This document shows, in pieces, positions 8,320 to 20,300 of a DNA stretch of 64,000 nucleotides. The notes beneath the pieces are model-generated. The model saw only the letters and a program-made list of their open reading frames with translations, made no database searches and was not told where the DNA came from. Source of the DNA: Cinclus cinclus (lineage: Eukaryota > Chordata > Aves > Passeriformes > Cinclidae); assembly GCF_963662255.1 (NCBI RefSeq), contig NC_085067.1, forward strand, positions 5,856,428 to 5,920,427. Direction: 5' to 3'. Position 1 is the first letter of the stretch. The number at the start of each line of letters is the position of its first letter. The translations under genes and the position numbers were made by a program.

Positions 8320-11300
8320 GTTGGTGTGGAGCTGGTGCAGTGGATTGGAGGTGGTGGGTGGCTATTTTTACACAGCTTTTTAAACTGCATGCGGGAGAAC
8401 TTGTGCTTTTCTGGTAGCTCTGTCCCTGTTTCTCTTCTTAAATCATCCAGGGAGAAACTTCCAAAGTAGGTCACATGGTGACAAAAGACAAAACTGGGGT
8501 ATTATACATTTTTATGATGCACAAAATGACTCAAATTGCTGCTCTTTCAAGGATCAGAAAGCAAAACATTGGGATTTGAGTGCAGATCTGGCCAGAGACA
8601 AAGTTTTGGTTATGGGTTAACAAGTGCCAGACTAAGGATGGTTGTTAATTTGGGCATCACAGGATTAAGTTGATGTGAGGAATTTAATATTTTGGATATA
8701 TACATCAAGCAAACATAGTGAATTTTCCTGCTGTCATTTTATCCAGAGCTGCAGGTGCTCTGTTTGAATTTCTTCTGCCTTTACTGCAGGTGTGGTGGTT
8801 ACCTCACCTCAGCACAAACTGCTTCCCTTAAAAAAGGGATGCCTGGAGGGGCTCTTTGGAATTCTTTTACTCATTCAGCTGTTTCAGAGCAGGGCCTGTT
8901 CTGCTGAGACTGTCCAAGGCAGATTTTCTAACCCATTCTTGAACAAAACACTGTTGGTGAGTGCAATTCTCCAGCAGATGTGGAAGATGGTTTGCATTAA
9001 CCTCTCCTTTGCAAAATGGCTGAGTACTCCCTCTGAATGGCTGCCAGTGAGAAAACCCACACTGTTGATCTATTTATGTGTCATTAAGCTTCACAGTGAG
9101 CTCATAAATGAAGCTAATGCAGTTGACATCTTTCAGAGGAGCAGCTCTGAAAGTTCAGGGCTAAAGGCAGGTTTTTGTGGGCTGGCTGCTGGGAGCCAGT
9201 CTCAGGGTGAGAGCTGGGGCTGGCTCAGCTCTGCTCCAGGGCACAAGCTCTGGGTGAGTAATGCCAGGCTCTTCCTCAGGCAGGAGGGATGACGAGTGGT
9301 CTCTGCACTGCAGCAGCTTCTCTTCTTTTTTGGAGTCCCTGGCACTCTCTGTGTCAGATTTTAATTAGTGCTGCTGCTCTGAGCAAGTGTAGGAATGGAA
9401 AGTTGGTGCTAGAATTTAGTCAGGGATATGTTGATACTTGTAATGTGTGCTCAGGCTGTGACTCCCAGTGGGAATGCTGCTGGCTGTCCTTCCTGAGGCA
9501 AGCTGTCTGTCTGTCTGTTGGGACCATTACCCTTCTCATACCACTGGCTCTGTCTGGAACAGGCCTGATAAACAGCCTTTTGCACATGTTGGTTAATTTT
9601 ATGACCTTGATTGCCACTTTGGTGACCCAGCCTGAACTGGCTTTCTTCACAGTCATATCTGGAAGAATTAATGCTGTGGAAAAAGCTGCTTTGAGAACCT
9701 TGGAATCCAGGCAAGCTGTGTTACATGCAGCTTTTGTTAGTGGTAGCTTTCTTTTTAGCCTTTTTCCACTGGACTAAACACATGCTGTCCTGTTTCAGGA
9801 ACCACAGCATTTGGGCTCCACTCCAGCTTTCTCAGGAGGCAGGCAACGATGAGCAAAACTTTAAAAGTCTGGGCAAAATTCCTAGCTTGGTTTGTTTCTT
9901 GCAGGCACGAATCTGGCATCTCCAAGTATCTTTTCATGCTGGTTATGTAATGGTTGCCTCAGAGAAACAGATGCTCCAGGGATGTGATTTGGTGTCCTGG
10001 AAGTGGGAGAGCTGCCACACACAGTGTGGTTCTTGTTTGTGGTGTTTTTCTCTGCAAGGTGAAGTCATATCAGTCCCTTGAGTGTTGCAGCTTTGCTTCT
10101 CAGTGAACCATGTTCTCCACAAGGTCTGATAGCTTCCAAGAGCTGCTGGACCAGTTTTATGGGAATAACAGGCCAAGAAAGCAAAAATTCACTCTTGAAT
10201 TATTCCTAGAACAAGACCCTTTTCATCTCCTGAGAGATTCAATCTGGTCTTTGTCTTCTGCCAGGAGAGATATTTGAACTGAAGGCTGAACTCAACAATG
10301 AAAAGAAAGAGAAGAGGAAAGAAGCTGTAAAGAAGGTTATTGCAGCCATGACTGTGGGGAAGGATGTCAGGTAAAAGCAACTCATACCTGTGACAGCTCA
10401 GGTTGTCCTGGGACTCCGGTGTGGTCGCACATATCCATGGAACAGCTCCTTGGCTCCTTGGTGAGGATGGCTGTGTCCTTGCTTGTGCTGTGCCTGAGTC
10501 ACAGCTTTCTCAAACTCCTTGCTGTCACTGAAAGCAGGAGAAACAAGTGTTTCCAGTGTGGGTTTAGCTCAGTGCCAAGAGCCTTTTTTATTTGAAATAT
10601 ACCCAGAATTCAGCCATTTTGTATGTCACTGTAGGTGATGTTTTCTTGCTGCTTGCTGTCCTGGGTTTTAGTGTTACAAAGATAATGCCAAGTTTTTCTT
10701 AGCCTTACCTGGCACAGCATAAATTTAAGCTTTACATTTTAAAATGGGTGATTTTAAAATTGAACCTGTGTCTTACTACAGCTAAAGGACACTGGCATTT
10801 ACTGTTCCCAGTGCTGTTTTCTGAGAGAACCAGAAAAACCTGTTTGAGTGAATGCTTTCTTCCTTCCAGCTTCTCCTGCTCCTGGAGCCCAGCAGTCAGT
10901 AATTCTGAATTCATGGCAGCCTGGTCTGTTGCCACGGAAATCAAGAGGGTTGCAAATGCAGCATCATGACATCATCATAGAATGGAGAAACACATAAACT
11001 GAAAGGGAAAAAGCCCCTAATCTTTTCTGCCAGCAGCATTTACCCTTCAACTTTAGATCCACACAGCAAACCTGGGAGCTGCAGAATCTTTGTGTAACTT
11101 CCTGTGTTATTCTGCAGTGCTGTTTACAGATGGCTGCTTGACATTTGAGTGAAACCCAGCTTGTCAGTGTTGAAGCTTCTAATCACTCTGGACTCTGCTA
11201 GTCTGAAATTTGGCAGGTTCTTCATAAGTGTCCTGCATGACCAAAACATTTTAAAGCAACCTTTTTTCCTTTTGTGGGTTCATTTCCAGGCCTGGCATAG

Positions 11301-14300
11301 TAGAATGTTCTTGTTTGGTGAACTCACCAGTTAAAACACATTTAGGACATGACATTCGTTTTCACCACCTCCCATATTAAAGCCATAGAAGAGATCATTA
11401 TTATAAAAGCCACTGCAAACTGCTTTGAAAGGAAAAGGGACCTTTAATTAAACAGCAGGGTGCTTCAAGTAGAACTCCAGTTTTTCTGGCTTCCTTGATA
11501 TTGTTACTATCCCTTTTGCATGCCATGCAACCTCTGTTTTTTATTTTGTGGGCGGGAGTGTGGATCTGCTGAAATGCTGAAATGTGGAGGGCAGAAATGC
11601 TCTGCAGAGGGATCTGGACAGGCTGAGTCCATGGGCTGAGGCCAGTGGTGTGAGGCTCAGTGACAACGAGATTCTGCACTTGGGTCACAACAACCCGTGG
11701 AGCACTCCAGGCATGGGGAAGAGCAGCTGGAAAGAAGGAAAAGGACCTAGGGGTGCTGGTTATCTGTGGCTGAACATGAGCTGCTGTGTGCCCAGGTGGC
11801 CAAGAGAGCCAATGGCACCTGGCCTGTATCAGGAACAATGTGGCCAGCAGGACCAGGGCAGTGATTGTCCCTTTGTGCTGGGCACTGGTGAGGCCACACT
11901 TCAAATTCTGGGGACAGTCTGGGGGCCTCTCATAACAAGAAAAACTTTGAGGGTCTGGAGCATGTCCAGAGGAGGGAATGGGCTGGAGCACAAGTCTAGT
12001 GAGGAGCAGCTGGAAGGGCTCAGTCTGGAGAAAAGGGAGCTCAGAGGGGACCTTCTCTCTCCCTGAACTCCCTGACAGGAGGGTGTAGTTGGGGGTCAGT
12101 CCCTTTTCCCAGGTGACAAGTTATAGGATGAGAGGAAATAACCTCAGGTTGTGCCAGGGAGGTTCAGATGGGATTGGAACAGGCTGCCCAGGGCAATGGT
12201 AGAGTCACCATCCCTGGAAAAGTTTTAGGTGGTGTTTAGATGTGGCATTTGGGGATGTGGTTGTGGCAGTGCTGGGGGAACTGCTGGCATTTCCTAACCT
12301 GAACAGCTCTCTGATTCCATCTTTGCTTATCCTTATGTTGTGTATCCAGCTCTCTGTTCCCTGATGTTGTCAACTGCATGCAGACTGACAACCTGGAGCT
12401 GAAGAAACTGGTCTACCTGTACCTGATGAACTATGCCAAAAGCCAGCCAGACATGGCCATCATGGCTGTCAACAGCTTTGTAAAGGTAACCTGCTCCCCT
12501 GGCACATCAGGAAAGGGTCCAGCACAGTGGCTGCCAGCACATCTCTTTGTTCATCAGCCTTTGGGAGCTTTATCTCTGCTTTGGGGCTGGACTCATACAG
12601 GAGGGTGCTGAATCCACTAGATCTGGGTTCTTTCTCTCACTTGTTCCATCTGGTTATTGCAGAGGAGATGACTTCAGCAGCCCTTTAAGTGGCTGTGGGG
12701 GAAGCTGCTCCAGGGAAAGCTGCTTCTGTTGTTTTATCAACTTCTGGTATTGGAAAACAGATTTTATCTGCTTCATCTTCCAGCCTTTGTAGTATCTGAG
12801 GCATGGATATCAAACTTCCTGTTTCAATGTTCCAGCTGTGCTCTGTGTGGAAAACCTTTATCTCTGGTGAAACTGAGAGACAGTTCACTGGAAAAACAAC
12901 CTGATTGCTGGGTTGCCTTCAGTTCTGTTGTCTCCTTATCTAGGAAATGTTATTTCAGTCCCATGTTGTGCAAGATAAAATCCAGTGCTTAGAAGAAGTT
13001 TGAGACTCCTTGTAGAATGTTGTAAAATATGAGACACTGGGGAATGGGCTTGAATTTCAAGTTTCTGTTGTGGTTCTTGAGGCAGAAAGAGGTGAGAAGA
13101 CCTAAGCTGAGAGGTATGCTCTTCTGGCCAGAGAGAATGTCCCGGTCTTCCTCTCTGGAAAGAATATTGTCTGTCTTTAAAGTGCAGTTCTGTTAGAATG
13201 GACTAGCAAAACGATGTTTTCCATCTCACACCCTGGAGAGGAAAACCTGGTGTCCCTTTTGGCAAGTTGAGGGACAGGTGTTAGTGAAGATCAGGTGTTG
13301 ACACTGGTCTGCACTAACTCAGCACTTCCCAGTTCAAGGTGTGGAATGCACTGCTAGGATGTGTCACTTCTCTTGCAGGCTTTAAAAGTAGTTTTTCAGC
13401 TGCAGGAGGTTTGAACAGTGAAAGTTAAGTGTTTTTGTAGGTCATTCTGTAGCTGTCCTTTTACAGGCTGGTTTTGGAGGAGCTCAGAGATGTAGATGGA
13501 TTGGATGCATGGAAAATTATGTAGGCTTGGAGTAGGAAATGTTGTATTCCTGTCAGCATTTTCTTTTTCCTCTTTAGAAAATCACTTCTAGAGTAGCCTT
13601 TGCTTAGTGCTTCATGTGTTGTAACTTAAGGGATGTTTGTGTTTGGCCTTTAAGAACTAGGCCTTGATGACTGTTGCATTAGTTGTTGATTTTTCCCATT
13701 TTATTTCTTGCTCCTTTAAACCAGGAAGGTTGGAAATCACTAGATTATTTTGTCTGTGGTGAGATTTTGGGTGCTGAGAGCTGCCTCTCCATCTTAGCAG
13801 TTGGATCATGTTGAAAGCAGCTTTGCTGGCAGACTGAAGGGACACCCAGATGACAATTTTACAAGATGGAAACATCTTGAGACAGTGTAAAATGTTTCCG
13901 TCAAGCAGCGAGCACCCTTTTATCCCTCATCTAAAATAATTGCCTGGCTCTTAACATGCAATCAGAGACGTGCTGCTGAAGTAAGAGCAGCCTGGATCTG
14001 GCTGCAGGGACTCAGTGGCTGCTGGTGCAGGGTTGTTTCTGTTGTGTGCAGGACTGTGAGGACCCAAACCCTCTGATCCGTGCCCTGGCCGTGCGCACCA
14101 TGGGCTGCATCCGCGTGGATAAAATCACAGAGTACCTGTGCGAGCCCCTGCGCAAGTGTCTCAAGGATGAGGACCCCTATGTGAGGAAAACTGCAGCAGT
14201 CTGCGTGGCCAAGCTGCACGACATCAATGCCCAGATGGTGGAGGACCAAGGATTCCTGGATTCCCTGCGTGACCTGATTGCAGACTCCAATCCCATGGTA

Positions 14301-17300
14301 ATGTGTTCCCAGCACGTTGCTTGAGTTTGTGTTGTTTGGTAATCACAAATGTGAGAGGTTCTGCACTGCCAGCTGCTGCACTGGGATGGTTTTGTTGCTT
14401 AGAGAATGCTCGTTGCCTCAGAAAATAGGAAGTGTCTTCTGTTGTTTGGTCTGTTTGGGCTTTTGCCCGTCTTGGATGCTGCAAAAGTGTAACTTGCTGG
14501 CCAGGTGAGTCAGAAGAGCAAGAAATAAGTGATGCTGCTGCCTTGGTGACAGCTTGTAGCTCCTGCTTTCCTGCAGGCTTTGGCTCTTCTTGAAGTAAGA
14601 GTTTGGATTAATTCATTTGCTAATGCAGATAAATCCACTGGCTTGTAATGAGTGGAGAAAATCAATGCTAATGTTTTTAATAAAGTTAAATGAGTTGTCA
14701 GAGGAGAGGTGGAGATCGTGACTAGGAATTTCACAGGAGTAAATTACCTACTAAATCAGCATTTAATTATGCTTGATGAAGGGTCCACTTCCAAGCCAGG
14801 TGTCTCCTGCTATTATTTTGTGACTAAAAGGTGGTGGCTAAGGAACTGAAGTGCCCCACTGCATCATCCTTTCATTTAATCCTTTTTCCTGCTGGAATCC
14901 AGGGAGCATACCTGTATCATCCTGACCCTTAGCAGGGAAGAAAACTTCTGCAGCTCAGTTTAACTTGGAGTTTAGGAATATGACTGCTACTTTCTTAGTT
15001 CTTTTAGAGAATGGACTCTGGTTAAATAAATAAACAAACAATCTCACATTATTAGGGCAGGTTTAACAGCTCTTTCTGTGGTGCATGAATCAAACCACAG
15101 AATTTCTGTCCTGCTGTAGTCTTTGGGCACCTGAGACAAACCAAGTGCAGGTAATAAGGTGCCATCCCCTTTAGCAGAAGAGTGAAGGCTGCTGACTGTC
15201 CTTGTAAGACTTTCTAGAGACACTAAAACTTGAGGTGTCTGTCACAGGCAGCAGTCTGAGTGATGGTGTCTTTCAGGAGATACAGACACCTCTTTTCTCT
15301 GATATCCAGCTCTTTTACAAGTTGTTCTTTTTATCTGCCTGCCTGATTTTTTTTTCTTATGCCAGGCTTCTTTGTGAATATTGATGAGTACCTGAAGATG
15401 CTTTTTGTCTAGGCAGCTCTGAGGCCTGTAGAGGAGCACCTGCTGTTCCAATTCAATGTGGAGGGTGTGCCTTGCAGCCTCTGAAAGGACTTGCTTGGGC
15501 TTCTTTAGTTCCACTTCAGTGCTGGCCCTGGTGTTCAGCAGCTCCCAGGTAGCAGTGGAGGCCAGGGACAGAGCCTTCTCTTCTCCCAGCCTTGCTTCCA
15601 GCTCTGATTTTGTTCTGATTACATCCACATGGATACGAGGTGAAGAGCTCTGGCTGAAAAGATGTGGTACTTCAGGAGAAATAACAAGGGTTTGCTTGCC
15701 CTTTGTGCTTGTTGATCTCAGTGAAACTCAGTGGTTTGGTAAATGAATGCAGGCTGACAGGAGAGCACAGATAGGTATTTAAAAAGTGAATTAACTTAAA
15801 ATAGACTTAAATGAATGGAGAGAAGAGGAAAAATACCAAATGGCAGTGTGTGCTCCATTTGTGAAATAAACCTCCTAAAGTAGCACAGGGCTTCCTAATA
15901 AAACATCAGGAAAACTCATGAGCTCCTTGGTGGTATTGAGGGTGGGCTAGGACAGCTCTTCTGAAGTTGTGCAGGGTTACACTACCTGCCTCATGTTGTA
16001 CTCAACTGTTCTCCCCAAAAATGAAGATTCACAGCAGGAAAATGCAATTTGGAGGAGTGGTGGTGATGGAGAGGCCTGGGGTGTGTTTTCAGATCTGCAG
16101 GCTTTGAGAGGATTCTCTAGCTGGTGTTCTATGTATTGATTTCTCAGGTTTTACTGTAGATGGGGTGTAATATTTTATCTTTTTAAGGGTGTGTGAGGAC
16201 AGATTTTATAAAATGTTTGAGGCTCTTAGAGCTGCTGATTTAATACAATATTTAATCTGGCTACAATTTTAGTAGAAAAGGACATTGCTTTTAGTTAAGT
16301 TGATCCTCTTTGAAATTCATGCCTTTGTGGCACAGTGGTTCCCTCAAAAATGCAGGAATTATCCACCCCTAATTAAGGTTCATCTTCTTGGTCAAACCAA
16401 GCCATCCATCTAATTCCTGTTTTCTCCATGTGAAACTTCAGAATGACACATTGAGTTGTGTTTGCCAGGTAAGTTATATTTGTGTGCAAGTTGATATTTA
16501 ATAAGGTAATTTTCCTTGTAATGCAGTCCTGCCTGGAAGGTCTTTTTAAGTAAAATGTGTGTATCAGTATTGGTTATCAAAAGAAAGATTGCTGGAAGGA
16601 ATGGTACAGATGGATCTATTCTGAAGGTCTGTTCCTCTAAATGGTGCATCTCAATCATTGCAACCTGTTAGCTGAGCTCATTCATATTTATTTTATAAAT
16701 GTTTCTCCTCTTTTGATGGCTTCTGGAAATGGGCAACATTAGATACTTAATGAAGCAGAATTTTTGAGATGGGAAATCCACACTTGTTCTGTCTTCTGAG
16801 AAATGAGAATTTTGAGCAGCAGCTAAAAAAGGCTGCAGCTGAAAAATAGTCTTCAAGAAGGGTTTTATTATGGCTTTGTAATTGGTTGCCTCTGGCACAC
16901 GAGCATTTTAGCTGGGTGTTGGTAGAGGAACATCTCCATCACTAATTGCCTCATAACTGTGCAGAGATCAGGGTGCATATTTCTCTGGGCTCAGATCACC
17001 TTCATCACAGGGATGTCTGACTAAGTTGGAGGTGACCTTGTCAGAAATATTTTGGGTTTGTTCTTTTTTTTTTTTCCTTATATTTTTGGACTAATGGCAT
17101 TACTCTTTGTTAATAAACCAGCAGCCTTTGGGGATGTTCAGGGCATTGAACTCCTGTTGAGGTGCTGTAGGTGCACAGCCAAAGTTCTTTCCCCTTTATC
17201 TGGGTTTTTTTGTTGTCAGGACATGGCCTTAGTTCACATGAAGTGATCTTTTGTGCAGGTGCATCCCCTGGGTGAATTAATTCAAACTCCTAATTGCAGA

Positions 17301-20300
17301 TATATTGATATGGATGTATCTGGTGAGATGTCAGGTGGGCTGGTGGCTTTTGACATGACAGCAGAGTTATCTGAGATGTCTTGTGCAAGGCCCATGGCCC
17401 AAAACCCCTTACAAGAGCACGACTGAGTTGCCCTGCAGAAGTTTGATTGTGAAGGAGTCTTTAATCTCATTTCACAGATGGGTGTGGGGTGCCTGTGGCT
17501 GCCCTTTGGCAGTTGGGATCCTGCTGAAGAGGATCTTTCCATGGAGGGAGCCCTCATTGCTTCCCAGAGCTGTCTTAAGGCAAATCCTTCTCACCATGCA
17601 TTTCTGCACATGAAGCTCAGCAGAAGCAGGACTGGAGGAATATAAAGTTGGGGCCTGGCTGCCTTGGGCTGCTGCATTTACTCAGTCCTCAGCACCTCTC
17701 TTGCTGGTAACCTGGGTATAAAGCAGCTCAGAAGCCTGTTCTCCCATAATCCTCATGTTCTATGCTTCCAAAATGAGATTTCTGTACACTCTGTTTCTGC
17801 AGAACACTGTTCACACCCAGCAATGGGTAATAGTGAGGGAGAGAGGTAGGAGTGTTTCACACCTTCTGGTGACCAGAGCTTCTCTGAAGTGGTGGAAAAA
17901 CCTTCTCTTGTTATTTTTCTCCTGCTGCTGTCTTGTTCTGGCCTTTGTGAATCACGTGCAATGACTGCTCCTCCTTGGAACATTGGAAGTGCTGAGCCTG
18001 GGAGGGGCAGAGCAGACCACGAGATGGCAGCAGCTGAAAGCAGAAGGAAAGCTGACTATCTTTAGACACTTGTATTTTGTAACTACTTCCCTCCTGGTTT
18101 TCATCCCTGCATTTGGTTTTCTTCAGGAATGTAAATATTAGCAGAAAAACATGAGAGGAGATCTGTCTAAAGCCTTACTGGTCTTTTAATATTTGAATGG
18201 GACAACCTTTCTCTCCAAATATTTTCAATCCTTGACCTTCTAAGGTAACTTTTAACCCATGGGATAGATTCCTTGTCAATCTCTCTGTTATATAAATGGC
18301 TTAAGTTCACTGATGTCACCTTCTCCCTGTTACTTTGTAGGTTCTGTTCAGTGTTTAATTGCTTCCTGTAGCATTTTTCCTTCCTCATGCTGGATCCAGG
18401 GTTTTTCAGGTGTGGCTGTTCTGCTGCTGTGTTTTTGTGGACTGTATATTACACCCTCTACATCACAATTTATTGGAAGAAACGCTGTTGTGACTCAGCA
18501 CAGAGTAACCTGAGATCACACAACTGATAAGTAAATGCGCCAAGTGTGTGGAGTATAAATTAAACTCTCTTTTACCTGGGAGGTTTTTTGCCTTTAGCAT
18601 TAACCACACTAAGAAGGGAGTCTGAGATCTGAGAACTGGAGCTGGTGAGGTCTAGCCTGATCTAATCTGAATTCCCTCCAGCAGTATTGAGTTTCCACAG
18701 CTCACAGATGAGACTAAAAACCTGTAGAGATAAATCAGAGTGTTCTCCTGTCTCTCCTGATGTGGCTGCAAGGGATGTGGGTTCCTTCTCTGCCAGAACT
18801 TCAGGGTGTATGTATGGGGGAGCTTCCTGGATGACCCTATGGAGGAAGATGACCTTCCTTTTATTTTTCCTACTAGCTGGCAAGCAGAATTTCTGAGATG
18901 ATGTCCTGAGGAATGAGCCTGTTTAGAAACAAAAGGAGCTTTTGCCTCCTGGGCCTGTCCTCTGTGGGAATTTTATCCCTCTCTGTGGAGTAAAGCTGAG
19001 GAAAAAAAACCCTTGCTGAGAAACTGGTGATCCCCTGAGTCCCACAAGGACTTTGTGGGCGGCAGTCAGGGATGTGGCAATTGTCTTATCCAAGAGGGAG
19101 TGGAACTCCACCTTCTCCCTGGGCACAGGAGATCACTTGTTCCTCCTGGGGACTCTCCCAGCCCTGTGTTTTCCCTGTGCAGCTGGTGTTTTTCTGGTGG
19201 GAGGAGTGAGCTGTCACTGCTGGATGAATTAATGATTCCTTCTCATGAAGGCTGTAAGGACTAGAAAATCCACATCCCAGTATGGAGCTGAATATTACTG
19301 GGAGCTGTGGGTTCTGTGGCATCTCATCAGCCTGGGGCTGCTCCAGGATACCCTTTCTGTCCCATGGGCAAAAAATATCCCTCTTCTTTTCAAGCCAAGT
19401 ACTGCAGATGCAGGCTGGATCTTGAAGTCCTCCAGCCATGTCTGAATCGGTCCTGTGTGTGGTTTGCAGTTTTTTTATAATGTTTGTGCTGCAAGTAGAG
19501 ATAATATTTCCTTCTGGGAGACACTTGTTGGCATTTGTGGGCGGAATTTCTTTTACCCACTGATGGATATGTTGCAGTGAATGAGAATGTTGCTTGGGGC
19601 TGTTGAGGAGTGGTGGTGGCACTTTGGAGCTCTCTAATGCCTCTGTTGTTTACATGAGGCTGCCCAGGAGGAAGAGCTACACTTTTGATAATCTATGCAG
19701 CCAAAAGCAGCAACAAGCTGGGAAAGAGATGGGGAGAAGCTATGAAGGAGCCTGTGTAAACAGTGGCTGTGTTCATGTGTGGTGGAGTGCTAGAGAGGAA
19801 ACCTGGGAGATTGTCTGGCAGTGCAGAAACCAGCTGTGTGTGTTGCAGCAGGCAGCAACAAAGACTTTAGGGGAAAAGGGAGAACTGCCACCTGTGATGG
19901 GTGGCGCAGCTTCTGGTTTCCCACTCTGACCCCCCCTGTTCTGCTGGTGAAACGAGCTTTGGCTTTGGAATGAGCTCCTGCAACAGCTCCTGCAGGAAAT
20001 CTCACTTACTGAGCAGGTATTTTCTACAGGTTGTCATCCTTAAGAGGTCTGAGAGAATTTCAAGCATGCTTGTGGGACTTGGGTTTTTGTTTGGTTGGTT
20101 TTTGGTATGAAGGACACAGATCTTGAGCACCTTCCCTCGAAGCTGTGCTTTTTTCCTTGTGTTTTCAGTACTGGCAGAGAGGCAAGGAGTTTGATAATTT
20201 GTGAATTTCCATGGCTTCAGAGTTTGTCTTCCCAGACTCCTCGTTTATAAAGCTTAATTGACAAATTCATCTATCAGAGACTTGTCTCCGTCCAATTACA

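Noticed and set aside
11401..12066. Open frames of 196 codons (minus) and 160 codons (plus)
   Set aside because: Both fall largely in the CR1 fragment. The plus frame is decayed CR1 coding/tail sequence and the minus frame is its shadow.
19086..19622. 178-codon minus-strand open frame in intron 5
   Set aside because: The translation shows no heptads, domain or conserved-looking segments and no frameshift continuity. Frames of this size are expected in moderate-GC DNA of this length.
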